Shown in pieces: positions 47,172 to 57,250 of a DNA stretch of 64,000 nt (within the stretch, counting starts at the first letter, position 1; every line of letters begins with the position of its first letter). The DNA comes from a bacterium (lineage in GTDB: Bacteria > Bacteroidota > Bacteroidia > Flavobacteriales > Schleiferiaceae), in NCBI GenBank assembly GCA_016125155.1, contig WGMI01000024.1, positions 1-64,000 on the forward strand, given 5' to 3'. Under the pieces are notes generated by a model. That model ran no database searches. It saw only the letters and a program-made list of their open reading frames with translations, and was not told where the DNA came from. The position numbers and the translations under genes are program-made.

Positions 47172-48979
47172 GTTCAGCCTCTGCCGACACCCGTTTTGAC
47201 GCGCTTGCCCGACTGTTCGACTTCCCTCGTTATCAACTGACCCACTGCCCTTTAGAAGTTTCTCTTTCGACCAAAATCGACGGGAAATGGGTCTCTTTAT
47301 CCAGCGCAGAATTTGTAGCCCAATCAGAGCTATTGAGCTTGGGTTTGATGGAATTGGGGTTGCAACCCGGCGATAAAGTGGCGCTCATCAGCCACAACAA
47401 TCGCTACGAGTGGAACGTAACCGACATCGGCGTGCTCCAAGCGGGTGGGGTCGATGTGCCCATCTATGCGACCCTTTCCGACGAAGACGTGGCCTACATT
47501 CTGAACCACAGCGAAAGCCGATGGTGTTTTGTCTCGAACGACGAATTGTGGCGCAAGGTGATGCGCATCAAACACCAATGCCCCCAGCTCGAAGCGGTCT
47601 ACTGTTATTTGCCCGTCGAAGGCGGAATGTCGTGGACCCAGGTGCTCGAACGAGGGCGGAGGAGCGAGCGCAGAACAGAGTTTGAGGAGCGCATGGCCGC
47701 CGTTCGACCCAGCGACCTTGCGACCATTATCTATACCTCCGGAACCACCGGGGTTCCCAAAGGGGTGATGCTGAGTCATTCCAATTTGGCCACCAACTCC
47801 ACCCACTGCCACGACCGGATCCCCGTGACAGACGGCGCCATTGCACTGAGCTTTTTGCCCGTTTGCCATGTGTACGAACGCATGCTGACGTATTTGTACT
47901 GTTGGAAGGGCATTCCGGTGTACCACGGAGAATCGCTCGACACGGTGGGCGACAACATCCGAGAAATCAAGCCCCACATTTTTACCGCCGTTCCCCGCTT
48001 GCTCGAAAAGGTCTTTGACCGCATTATGCTCAAGGGATCGGAGTTGACAGGCGTAAAACGGGCTTTGTTCTTCTGGGCCGTGGGACTGGCCGAGCGCTAC
48101 GACACCTTAGACCGTTCTGCCCTGTACAATGTCCAATTGGGCATTGCGCGCAAGCTGATTTTCTCGAAGTGGCTCGAGGCGCTTGGCGGACGTGTAGTGG
48201 CTGTGGTATCGGGAAGTGCTGCACTCAACCCGCGACTGGCGCGTATTTTTCTCGCTGCCGGCGTCAATATTCAAGAGGGGTATGGGCTGACCGAAACCTC
48301 TCCCGTAATCAGCGTCAACGGCAAAACGGAATCCGACAAGCGCATCGGCTGTGTAGGACGGCCTATTGCCAATGTGGAAGTGCGGATTGCCGAAGACGGC
48401 GAAATCCTCTGCAAAGGGCCGAACGTGATGATGGGCTACTACAAAAACCCCGAACTCACAGCCGAAATTATCGATGCCGAGGGTTGGTTCCACACCGGCG
48501 ACATCGGCACCCTACACCCCGATGGGCATCTGCAGATTACCGATCGGAAGAAAGAGATCTTCAAGACCTCAGGAGGCAAATACGTCGCGCCCCAAATGCT
48601 TGAAAACGCTTTGAAAGAATCGCGGTTCATCGAGCAAATTATGGTCATCGGCGAAGGAGAAAAGCATCCTGCCGCGTTGGTCCAGCCCGACTTTGCCTTC
48701 CTGAAAGACTGGTGTGACCGGAAAAAAATCCCCTACACCACCCCAGAACAAATCATTGCGGAACCCAGGGTCAAGGCGAGGATTGAGCGCGAGGTGAACG
48801 AAATCAACAAGCGTTTTGGTCAGTGGGAACAGATCAAAAAAATTGAACTAACCCCCGATGTGTGGAGCATCGACTCAGGACACCTCACCCCGACCCTGAA
48901 ACTCAAGCGCCGCAATATCCTTAAGCGCTATACCGGTCTATACGAGCGGATCTATGAAAAACCCTATCCGGGCAAATAA
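47168..48979 (+). CDS. Long-chain acyl-CoA synthetase (AMP-dependent)
   Basis: ATIIYTSGTTGVPKGVMLSHSNL, EGYGLTETSPVIS, GWFHTGDIGTLHPDGHLQITDRKKEIFKTSGGKYVAP. Confidence 0.95.
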   Translation: MSSASADTRFDALARLFDFPRYQLTHCPLEVSLSTKIDGKWVSLSSAEFVAQSELLSLGLMELGLQPGDKVALISHNNRYEWNVTDIGVLQAGGVDVPIYATLSDEDVAYILNHSESRWCFVSNDELWRKVMRIKHQCPQLEAVYCYLPVEGGMSWTQVLERGRRSERRTEFEERMAAVRPSDLATIIYTSGTTGVPKGVMLSHSNLATNSTHCHDRIPVTDGAIALSFLPVCHVYERMLTYLYCWKGIPVYHGESLDTVGDNIREIKPHIFTAVPRLLEKVFDRIMLKGSELTGVKRALFFWAVGLAERYDTLDRSALYNVQLGIARKLIFSKWLEALGGRVVAVVSGSAALNPRLARIFLAAGVNIQEGYGLTETSPVISVNGKTESDKRIGCVGRPIANVEVRIAEDGEILCKGPNVMMGYYKNPELTAEIIDAEGWFHTGDIGTLHPDGHLQITDRKKEIFKTSGGKYVAPQMLENALKESRFIEQIMVIGEGEKHPAALVQPDFAFLKDWCDRKKIPYTTPEQIIAEPRVKARIEREVNEINKRFGQWEQIKKIELTPDVWSIDSGHLTPTLKLKRRNILKRYTGLYERIYEKPYPGK

Positions 48980-48991
48980 GCCTGATCTGGA

Positions 48992-49384
48992 TTAGCGCAA
49001 CTGCCCCATGGCTTCGCTCAGCCTCTGGATGAGGTGGGTCAAAGGCTTTTCCACCATCATGCGGAGCATGGGGTTGAGGTCGCCATCGAACACGAGTTGG
49101 GCCGTGGAATGCGTTTCATCCGTGGGTTGAACCGTACACACCAAGCGAAAATCGATCATCCCCCCCCTCGATTTCAGCGCGATGGTCCCCGGGGCGGCGT
49201 CATCGGCCCTCATCAACTTGACCGCGGGAAAGCCTTTGAGGCCAAACGTAAAACCATCTTCGTAGGCCTCGAACTGCACCACTTCTTCGGGCATGAGCGA
49301 TTCGAAATTCGAAAATTGGCCCATATAGGCGAGCAGTTCATCGGCCGGCTTGGCCACAGCCACTTCGGGTCCGGTAATGTTCAT
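48992..49384 (-). CDS. SRPBCC family protein
   Basis: 130 aa with SRPBCC-like pattern (VAKPADELLAYMGQFSNFESLMPEEV, THLIQRLSEAMGQ). Confidence 0.6.
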   Translation of the reverse strand: MNITGPEVAVAKPADELLAYMGQFSNFESLMPEEVVQFEAYEDGFTFGLKGFPAVKLMRADDAAPGTIALKSRGGMIDFRLVCTVQPTDETHSTAQLVFDGDLNPMLRMMVEKPLTHLIQRLSEAMGQLR

Positions 49385-49397
49385 AGCGATTTGTCCT

Positions 49398-50048
49398 TTA
49401 ATTGAGCGCTCCAGACCATTCCGAAGGCGCCTTGCGCCAGGTACCGAGCAATTCGAGTTCGTCGGGTCGAACAAACCCCGTTTGAACCGCTTGCTCGAGC
49501 AAGTGAGCGTAGTCGCTCAGGGTCTCCAATCGGCAATCTGCTTGTGCAAAGGCCTGTTCGGCCTGGGGAAAACCGTACGTGAAAATGGCCACCATGCCTT
49601 CGACCTGGGCCCCGGCTTCTCTCAAAGCCCCCACAGCGCGCAGACTGCTGTTGCCCGTGCTCACCAGATCTTCGACGACCACGGTGCGCATTCCCTGGCC
49701 CAAATGGCCTTCCACCTGATTTTTGCGACCGTGTTCTTTGGCTTCGGGCCGTACGTAGACAAAGGGCAGCCCGAGGAAATCGGCGACCAGCGCCCCGATG
49801 GCAACGGCGCCCGTGGCCACGCCGGCAATGAGTTCAGGACGTCCGTAGTGGCGTTCAATGACTGCGGCCAATTGTTCTCGGACATAGCTTCGGTGCTCCG
49901 GATACGACAACAAAACGCGGTTGTCGCAATAAATGGGCGACTTCCATCCAGAAGCCCACGTAAAAGGGGTCTCGGGTTGCAGTTGGATCGCCTTAATTTG
50001 AAGCAGAATTTCGGCCGTCTTCCATGCCGATGCTCGATCGATTGCCAT
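49398..50048 (-). CDS. pyrE: Orotate phosphoribosyltransferase
   Basis: LQPETPFTWASGWKSPIYCDNR, ELIAGVATGAVAIGALVADFLGLPFVYVRPEAKEHGRKNQVEG, VVVEDLVSTGNS. Confidence 0.96.
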   Translation of the reverse strand: MAIDRASAWKTAEILLQIKAIQLQPETPFTWASGWKSPIYCDNRVLLSYPEHRSYVREQLAAVIERHYGRPELIAGVATGAVAIGALVADFLGLPFVYVRPEAKEHGRKNQVEGHLGQGMRTVVVEDLVSTGNSSLRAVGALREAGAQVEGMVAIFTYGFPQAEQAFAQADCRLETLSDYAHLLEQAVQTGFVRPDELELLGTWRKAPSEWSGALN

Positions 50049-50664
50049 GCGCCAAAACTACGAACTCTATTTGCCCTCCGGACGCTTGATTTGGTCGGCC
50101 AATCCGCCCGCATTTCCGCACCGAGCCCTGAGCGCCCCGGAACAAGACCTCTTGGTGGCCGACTTCGAGGAATTTATGAGCCCCCCTCGGGTGGGCGCAC
50201 TTTGGATCTCCACGGCGGACCCCGATGCAGATTCCCAGACCCTTTTGACCCAACACCATCCGATAGAAGCGGCAGGGGGGCTGGTACAAAACCCTTCGGG
50301 CGATGTCCTGCTCATTCACCGCCTCGGACATTGGGACCTGCCCAAAGGCAAACTCGAAGATGGAGAACACCCCGAAGACGCCGCTTTGCGCGAGGTCGAA
50401 GAAGAGTGCGGGTTGTCCGGGCTGCAGTTGATCCGGGCGCTCCCCAAAACCTGGCATACCTATATTCAAGACGGGCACTGGAGGGTCAAAACCACGCATT
50501 GGTATCACCTGTTTACCGCAGACCCCCGAACCCCCCAGCCCCAAGAATCGGAGGGCATCGACCGCGTGGAGTGGATGGCCGAAGCCGAACTCCTCAACCA
50601 CCTACCGGAAGCCTGGCCGGCGATTCGCGCTTTGCTCGAACAATTCCTCGACGAAGCAGAGTAA
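50047..50664 (+). CDS. NUDIX hydrolase
   Basis: GHWDLPKGKLEDGEHPEDAALREVEEECGL Nudix box. Confidence 0.95.
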   Translation: MRQNYELYLPSGRLIWSANPPAFPHRALSAPEQDLLVADFEEFMSPPRVGALWISTADPDADSQTLLTQHHPIEAAGGLVQNPSGDVLLIHRLGHWDLPKGKLEDGEHPEDAALREVEEECGLSGLQLIRALPKTWHTYIQDGHWRVKTTHWYHLFTADPRTPQPQESEGIDRVEWMAEAELLNHLPEAWPAIRALLEQFLDEAE

Positions 50665-50672
50665 AGGGCGTC

Positions 50673-51131
50673 TTATCCCTTCAAACGAACAGCGTCTGGA
50701 ACAAAAAGGGTATAGTCTCCCCCGTTTCGAATGACATCTCGGACTATGCTGCTCGAAACGTACGACAGCCCCGAACTGGTCAGAAAAAACACTGTCTCCA
50801 TGCTCGGCATCAGTTTGCGGTTGGCGTGGGCAATCGCCTTTTCGAACTCAAAATCGGCGGGGTTTCGCAGCCCCCTGAGCAGAAACTGAACCCCTTTGTG
50901 CTTCATATAATCGGCGGTCAAACCGCTATAGGGCTCCACCTGCACCCGGGGTTCGTCGGCAAAGGTGTCTCGGATAAAGCCGAGGCGCTGGGCCTCCGTA
51001 AACATATACTGCTTGTTGGCGTTGGTGCCCACGGCCACCCAAACCGTGTCGAACAGGGCCACAGCCCTGCGAATGACGTCTTCATGTCCTTTGGTGATGG
51101 GATCGAAAGAACCCGGAAATACTGCGGTCAT
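50673..51131 (-). CDS. coaD: Pantetheine-phosphate adenylyltransferase
   Basis: MTAVFPGSFDPITKGHEDVIRRA, LLRGLRNPADFEFE, YVSSSIVRDV. Confidence 0.96.
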   Translation of the reverse strand: MTAVFPGSFDPITKGHEDVIRRAVALFDTVWVAVGTNANKQYMFTEAQRLGFIRDTFADEPRVQVEPYSGLTADYMKHKGVQFLLRGLRNPADFEFEKAIAHANRKLMPSMETVFFLTSSGLSYVSSSIVRDVIRNGGDYTLFVPDAVRLKG

Positions 51132-52114
51132 ACGGTGCGGTTGTGGAGACTGCGCTCGATGAGGGCGCCAAACAACGAGCCGGCGTCGAGGCCTGAGGCG
51201 CGGATTTGCTTGGGCACAATGCTCTCGGGACCCAAACCAGGAACGGCATTGATCTCGATGATGTACGGCCCCTCTTCGGGGTGTACGATAAAATCGACCC
51301 GGGCTATTCCCTTTAAATTCAGCCGGGTATAGGCCTCTAGGGCGATGAACTTCAAGCGGTCGGCCAGGGTGGATTCGATGCGGGCCGGGGTAATTTCCTG
51401 AGAGGCCCCTTCGTATTTTGAAGCATAGTCGAAAAACTCGTGGTCGGGCACGATCTCGGTGATGCCGAGCAGTTCGGGCGTTCCCCGGTGGTCGGTAATC
51501 CCACAGCCCAGCTCCATCCCGGGCACAAAACGCTCGACCACCACCTGATCTCCGTGTTCAAAGGCTTTGTTGAGCGCGGCCTCCCAATCTTCGGGTCCTT
51601 TGACCTTGCTCACCCCAAAACTGCTCCCCGAGCGGTTGGGTTTGACAAAAACCGGCCAGCCGAGTTGTTCTCCGACCGAGGCCGCACTGGGAACCCGATT
51701 TCGAAAAACGAGTATAGAGGGAGAAACTGGCAGACTGTAGTCCCTCAAAACACTATTGCACTGCGATTTGCTAAAAGTCAAACCCATCTCGAACTGTCCG
51801 GAACCGGTGTAGGGGATGCCCATCAAATCCAAGTAACCTTGAAGAGGGCCGTCTTCTCCGGGGCTGCCGTGAATGGCGTTGAACACCACATCGATCGCAT
51901 TCTCTTTTCCGCTGGAATCGGTCCAAACTCCGCGAGAACGGTCGAATTCGAAGGCCTCTCCATCGTCGATGACGTACCAAGCATCCCGGGACACATCGAG
52001 GGCATAGACCTCGAAACGCGACCGGTCGAGCGACTCAGCCACCGCCTTTCCGCTCATCAACGAAATTTCCCGCTCGGGCGAAAAGCCGCCCATGGCCACC
52101 GCTACGCGTATCAT
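51128..52114 (-). CDS. ddl: D-alanine--D-alanine ligase
   Basis: VAMGGFSPEREISLMSG, FNAIHGSPGEDGPLQGYLDLMGIPYTGS, ARVDFIVHPEEGPYIIEINAVPGL. Confidence 0.95.
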   Translation of the reverse strand: MIRVAVAMGGFSPEREISLMSGKAVAESLDRSRFEVYALDVSRDAWYVIDDGEAFEFDRSRGVWTDSSGKENAIDVVFNAIHGSPGEDGPLQGYLDLMGIPYTGSGQFEMGLTFSKSQCNSVLRDYSLPVSPSILVFRNRVPSAASVGEQLGWPVFVKPNRSGSSFGVSKVKGPEDWEAALNKAFEHGDQVVVERFVPGMELGCGITDHRGTPELLGITEIVPDHEFFDYASKYEGASQEITPARIESTLADRLKFIALEAYTRLNLKGIARVDFIVHPEEGPYIIEINAVPGLGPESIVPKQIRASGLDAGSLFGALIERSLHNRTV

Positions 52115-52324
52115 GAAGGTGATTCTATCGAATCAAATGTAGGGTTAGGCGCGGCATGCCCTTCAAGGTCCTTTCGGAAAATAAAAAACCGGGGGCCTGT
52201 CCTATGTGGGGCCACTTCGAAACGCCATCTGCCTCGGCTCCCCGAATTTCGCCGGTCCGTATCCCGGCACAAACCCTTGACCTCGTGGAATGCACCGCGC
52301 CTATCTTTGTGGCCCATAGTATCG

Positions 52325-53152
52325 ATGCGGAACCTCCTCCTCTTTCTCCGAAGCAAGACATTTTTAGCCAATCTGGCCGTGGCCCTTTTGGGTTTGTTGC
52401 TGTTGGTGGGATTGGTTCAAGGCGCGTTGAATGTGTACACCCGCCACGGACGCTACAAGGTCGTTCCCAAAGTGGAAGGGATGAGTATGGAAGCGGCCAT
52501 TGCCTTGTTGAAAGAAAACGGACTGAATTACGAAATCATCGACAGTGCCCGCTTCAACAGCGAATTCGAAGGCCATCAGGTGGTCATTCAGTTTCCCCCT
52601 CCCGAGGCTGAAGTAAAACGCAATCGGGCCATCAAACTCACGGTCAACCCCATCCGTCAACCCAGGGTGGCCATGCCCGACTTGATCGAAAAGACCGAGC
52701 GCCGCGCCAAACACGATTTGGAATCGAGGGGATTGATGATCGGGAAAATCCGCTACGTGCCCAATATTGCCAAAGACGTGGTACTCGATGTGCGCTACAA
52801 AGGGCAATCGATCAAGCCGGGCACCTTGCTCGATCCGGGCTCCTCGCTCGAATTGGTCTTGGGCCAGGGATTGGGGGATGTTCACCAACCCACCCCCGTG
52901 CTCTTCGGGTTGGGGTATAACGAGAGCCTCGACCGACTCAAACAATTGGGCATCAACATTGGCGTGGTGGTCTTCGACACGGCTTCGACCGACACGCCCG
53001 CGTTCAAGCTGTACCGTCAAATTCCCGATCCGCGCTACGAAATCGATCTGGCCGAAGGGGCCGAAATGGACCTGTGGTTTACCCAAGACCTCAATAAAAT
53101 ACCGACCGATACGTTACCTGTTGTGGTCCCCGATAGCGCCTTAATCGAATGA
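52325..53152 (+). CDS. PASTA domain protein
   Basis: N-terminal TM; PASTA-type repeats (VVPKVEGMSMEAAIALLKENGLNYEIID; MPDLIEKTERRAKHDLESRGLMIGKI). Confidence 0.88.
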   Translation: MRNLLLFLRSKTFLANLAVALLGLLLLVGLVQGALNVYTRHGRYKVVPKVEGMSMEAAIALLKENGLNYEIIDSARFNSEFEGHQVVIQFPPPEAEVKRNRAIKLTVNPIRQPRVAMPDLIEKTERRAKHDLESRGLMIGKIRYVPNIAKDVVLDVRYKGQSIKPGTLLDPGSSLELVLGQGLGDVHQPTPVLFGLGYNESLDRLKQLGINIGVVVFDTASTDTPAFKLYRQIPDPRYEIDLAEGAEMDLWFTQDLNKIPTDTLPVVVPDSALIE

Positions 53153-54990
53153 ATGCCAAGCGACTTTCGTTTTTCGCCGGGCTGCTGTTCCTCGGTTTTT
53201 TCTGTGCTCCAGCACTTTGGGCGCAAAAGCCCACCGAACACCTGCTCGATGCCATCGCTTTTCCGCAACGAGCCGCTCAAGGCTCAGGATCAGCAGAATA
53301 CATCGCAACGGTCGACACCCTCAACCTGCCGTTTGCCGATGACTTTAGCGATCGGGAGGGCCCTCCCAATGCCCAGAGATGGGTTGACGCCAAGGTGTGG
53401 ATCAACAACACCTACGGACGAGACATCCCCACCCTAGGCGTGGCCAGTTTTGACGGATTGGACGAAAATGGGCTCGCCTACGACCTGGCCGACAACAGCA
53501 GCGACACCTTGGCCGATGTGCTCACCAGCGCCCCGATTCGCCTCAACCCTGCGATGGCCAACGTCCGGCTCAGTTTTGAATTCCAAGCCGGGGGTCGTGG
53601 AGAAGCCCCGGAAGCCAACGACCGATTGGTCGTCGAATTCTACGCCCCTTCCGACAGCAGTTGGACCGAGGTGTGGAGCGCCAACGGCCCGGGGTTTGAC
53701 GGTTTTAAATCCGCCATCGTGGAGGTCGACTCGGCGATCTGGCGCGTGCCTGGATTTCAATTCCGCTTCGGTGCCTACGGAGCGCGTTCGGGTTCATTCG
53801 ATGTATGGAATCTCGATTATGTGCAGCTCGGCACCAACCGCCCGGCCGACGACACCCTGTTTGTCGATGCGGGATTTACACGGGAACACCCGAGCCTCAT
53901 CAATGGCTACCACGAAGTGCCTTGGGACCACATATCGAGTGGGCCAAATCGCTTTGTATCTCAGTTTGGGCTGCACTACCGCAAAAACGGCCCTCCCGGT
54001 TCGGCTTCAATCAACCTCGGGCGGTACGTCATCGAACAGGACGGAGGGGTGTTGGCCACGAAAAACGGGAACCCCGACAACGCCCCGCCCTACAATGTCG
54101 AGAACCTGCGCACAGTTTTGGTCGATCCTTTCGCAATCAACCCACCGACCGGGCCTTTCACGCTCACCATTCGCTCGATTATGGACGGGGCCAACGACGG
54201 CTTCCGAACCAACGATACCGTCGAAAAAATCCATCGCTTCGAGCGGCACTATGCCCTCGACGATGGGAGCGCCGAACGGGTCTACGGACTGAGCAACACT
54301 CCGGGAGCGCGCACGGCGGTGGCCTTTGCCCCCTTTCGCGCCGACAGCCTCAAAGGTCTTCAAATCTTGTTTGTACCCACCCAGTTCGATGCCCGTCTCA
54401 ATTCGTTCCGCATCGGCATTTGGGAATACAATGCAGGGGTTCCCGGCAATTTGATCTATCTCAGCGATTCGCTGTACAAGCCCGCTTATTACGGTCAGGA
54501 ACGCCCCATCAGCTACGCTTTAGACACTTCAGCACTGTTTATTTCGGGCCCCTTCTTTGCCGGCGTTGTCCAGACAACCGTCAACCCGCTCAACATCGGG
54601 CTCGATGTCAACCAGCCCGATTCGGACACCACGTCCTCGATTTTTTATGGCGATGCCGCCAATTGGTACAGCTCTTTGTTTCCCGGCCGACTCATTCTGA
54701 GACCCTACTTTGCCGAACAACCCGCCGATTTGGGCGCCGAACCTCTTCGATCCCGACAGGTCCTGCAGATCTATCCGAACCCTGCCACCTACCGCACAAG
54801 GCTCGAGCTGCCGTTTGAAGGCGAATGGCAAATTGATTGGATCGACCTCCAAGGGCGGATTTTGGATCAAGGCGTTCTCCGAACAGCCGAGGACTGGGAC
54901 GTTTCCCGACTCTCTCGGGGATTGTACTTCGTTCGGGCCATTGAGCTACACACCGGGCAAATTTGGTCGACTTCCTTGATCAAAAATTGA
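53149..54990 (+). CDS. T9SS type A sorting domain-containing protein
   Basis: Signal peptide; C-terminal LQIYPNPATYRTRLELPFEGEWQIDWIDLQGRILDQGVL...LSRGLYFVRA; ATGA overlap with upstream gene. Confidence 0.88.
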   Translation: MNAKRLSFFAGLLFLGFFCAPALWAQKPTEHLLDAIAFPQRAAQGSGSAEYIATVDTLNLPFADDFSDREGPPNAQRWVDAKVWINNTYGRDIPTLGVASFDGLDENGLAYDLADNSSDTLADVLTSAPIRLNPAMANVRLSFEFQAGGRGEAPEANDRLVVEFYAPSDSSWTEVWSANGPGFDGFKSAIVEVDSAIWRVPGFQFRFGAYGARSGSFDVWNLDYVQLGTNRPADDTLFVDAGFTREHPSLINGYHEVPWDHISSGPNRFVSQFGLHYRKNGPPGSASINLGRYVIEQDGGVLATKNGNPDNAPPYNVENLRTVLVDPFAINPPTGPFTLTIRSIMDGANDGFRTNDTVEKIHRFERHYALDDGSAERVYGLSNTPGARTAVAFAPFRADSLKGLQILFVPTQFDARLNSFRIGIWEYNAGVPGNLIYLSDSLYKPAYYGQERPISYALDTSALFISGPFFAGVVQTTVNPLNIGLDVNQPDSDTTSSIFYGDAANWYSSLFPGRLILRPYFAEQPADLGAEPLRSRQVLQIYPNPATYRTRLELPFEGEWQIDWIDLQGRILDQGVLRTAEDWDVSRLSRGLYFVRAIELHTGQIWSTSLIKN

Positions 54991-56054
54991 TGCAGGTCGA
55001 ACGCGGACGCATCGAGCCCGAATTCGATCCCTTGGCCGAAGGTTTTGACGAAGGCGAGGAATTCTTCGAGCACTTTCGGTTTACGCCAGACCCCGGCCAG
55101 CAGTTGCTGAGGATCGACAAATACCTCTTCAACCTCCTCCCCCAGACTTCGAGAAACCGCATTCAGCAAGCCGCCAAAGCGGGTTCGATTTGGGTCAACG
55201 GCAAACCGGTCAAACAAAACCACCGGGTCAAGCCCGGAGAGCTCATTCAGGTGGTACTGTCAAAACCGCCCCGGCACACCGAGCTCTTAGCGGAAGACCT
55301 GCCCCTCGACATCCTGTTTCAGGACGAGCACCTGATGATTATCGACAAAAAGCCTGGCATGGTGGTCCACCCGGCCCATGGGCACCATTCGGGTACCTTG
55401 GTCAATGGCGTTTTGCACCTCATTCGACAACTGCCGCCGGGTACGGCCTCTGAGCGACCCGGGCTGGTGCACCGAATCGACAAAAACACCAGCGGCATTC
55501 TCGTGATTGCCCTCAACGAATACGCCATGGCGCATTTGTCGAAGCAGTTCTTTGAACGCACCACCCACCGCCTCTACGAAGCCTTGGTTTGGGGCGAACT
55601 CAAGGAGGACCGGGGTACAGTGGTGGCCCACGTTGGCCGCCACCTCAAAGAGCGAAAACTCTACGCAGCCTTTCCCGACGGGAGCCACGGCAAACACGCA
55701 GTAACCCATTACACCGTCTTGGAACGGCTCGGGTACCTGAGCCGGATCGAATGCAAACTCGAGACTGGCCGCACGCACCAAATCCGCGTCCATATGCAGT
55801 CGATCGGCCACCCGCTGTTTGCAGACGACTTTTACGGAGGCGATAAGGTGGTGTATGGACCCAAGACCGGCAGCTACGCGCATTTTGTCGAAAACACCTT
55901 TAAAGTCCTCCCGCGTCAGTCTCTGCATGCCAAGGTGTTGGGTTTTCAACACCCGGTCTCGGGAACGTGGATGGAATTCGAAAGTCCCTTGCCCGAAGAC
56001 ATGGCTTTGGGGCTGGATCGCTGGCGGAACTATGCCGCGGGTTCATCGGTATAA
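54990..56054 (+). CDS. RluA/RluD family pseudouridine synthase
   Basis: S4-like RIDKYLFNLLPQTSRNRIQQAAKAGSIWVNGK, IIDKKPGMVVHPAHGH, GLVHRIDKNTSGILVIA, GRTHQIRVHMQSIGHP. Confidence 0.96.
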   Translation: MQVERGRIEPEFDPLAEGFDEGEEFFEHFRFTPDPGQQLLRIDKYLFNLLPQTSRNRIQQAAKAGSIWVNGKPVKQNHRVKPGELIQVVLSKPPRHTELLAEDLPLDILFQDEHLMIIDKKPGMVVHPAHGHHSGTLVNGVLHLIRQLPPGTASERPGLVHRIDKNTSGILVIALNEYAMAHLSKQFFERTTHRLYEALVWGELKEDRGTVVAHVGRHLKERKLYAAFPDGSHGKHAVTHYTVLERLGYLSRIECKLETGRTHQIRVHMQSIGHPLFADDFYGGDKVVYGPKTGSYAHFVENTFKVLPRQSLHAKVLGFQHPVSGTWMEFESPLPEDMALGLDRWRNYAAGSSV

Positions 56055-56090
56055 AACAAACACGTCTTTGCAGCGTATTTTTAACAGGAG

Positions 56091-57182
56091 ATGAAACGCC
56101 CACGTTGGACATATCCTTTCCGCGCTGCACTGTGGGTCGCCATCGGTTTGTGGCTGCACGGGTGCGAACCCGATTCCAGCGATGTTCCACCCCCTTCGGC
56201 TACGCCTTATCCCTGGCAAACACCCCGGGGTTTTGTTCAGCCCACCTTCCCCCCCGACAACCCCCTGACCGTAGAAGGCGTGATGCTCGGGCGCCGCTTG
56301 TTTTACGACAAGCGCCTGTCGGGCGACAACACCCAGAGCTGTGCGAGTTGCCATCTGCAGGACGCTGGATTTTCCGACCCCGAGCGCTTTAGCACCGGTA
56401 TTGACGGGGTGCAGGGAAACCGCAATGCCATGGCGCTCGTCAATCTGGCTTGGCAGGACTTTTTGTTTTGGGACGGGCGGGAAAACAGCCTCGAATCCCA
56501 GGCCATTCAGCCCGTGATCGACCCGATCGAAATGCACACCACCTGGCCCGAGGTCGAGGCCAAACTGCGCGCAGATCCGTTGTATCCCGCTCTATTTCAG
56601 AAGGCCTTTGGAAGCGATCAGATCAGCCAAGACCGCATTACCAAAGCCCTCGCCCAATTCGAGCGCAGCCTGGTTTCGGCCAACAGCAAGTTCGATCGTT
56701 GGTTCCGGGGAGAAGAAACGTTTACCGAAGAAGAATTGAAGGGTTATGAGCTCTTCAACAGCGAGCGGGGCGACTGTTTTCACTGCCATGGAGACCTCAA
56801 TACGGGGCTCACTTTTGGGGCCTTTGGCAATGTTCAGTTCAGCAACAACGGGCTCGATTCGGTCTTGGTGCCCTGGTCGGGATACGAACGGGTGACGGGG
56901 AATCCGGCCGATCGGGCCAAGTTCAAAATTCCAACCTTGCGCAATGTTGAATACACCGCGCCCTATATGCACGACGGGCGTTTGGCTACCCTGAGGCAGG
57001 TGATCGAGCACTACAACTTTGGAGGGCATCCGAGCGCCACCCTAGACCCCAATATGAAAGCTGCGGGGACAGGGCGAAACTGGAGTGTGGAAGAAAAAGA
57101 CGCGCTACTGGCCTTTATGTTGACGCTCTCTGATCCGGGCTTTTTGACCGATTCGAGCTTTGCCGATCCCGAGGCACCCTAA
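56091..57182 (+). CDS. Diheme cytochrome c peroxidase / MauG-type protein
   Basis: CASCHLQDAGFSDPERFSTG, FHCHGDLN, PTLRNVEYTAPYMHDGRLATLRQVIEHYN. Confidence 0.93.
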   Translation: MKRPRWTYPFRAALWVAIGLWLHGCEPDSSDVPPPSATPYPWQTPRGFVQPTFPPDNPLTVEGVMLGRRLFYDKRLSGDNTQSCASCHLQDAGFSDPERFSTGIDGVQGNRNAMALVNLAWQDFLFWDGRENSLESQAIQPVIDPIEMHTTWPEVEAKLRADPLYPALFQKAFGSDQISQDRITKALAQFERSLVSANSKFDRWFRGEETFTEEELKGYELFNSERGDCFHCHGDLNTGLTFGAFGNVQFSNNGLDSVLVPWSGYERVTGNPADRAKFKIPTLRNVEYTAPYMHDGRLATLRQVIEHYNFGGHPSATLDPNMKAAGTGRNWSVEEKDALLAFMLTLSDPGFLTDSSFADPEAP

Positions 57183-57250
57183 AATCCCCCTCAACAATCT
57201 GGCACGGGCTTTGTAGATTCGGCTTCGTAGAACAACAATCCTACTTCCTC

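Noticed and set aside
49350-51332. 660-aa plus-strand ORF across pyrE, the NUDIX gene and coaD
   Set aside because: Overlaps three clear genes in other frames, composition is not protein-like
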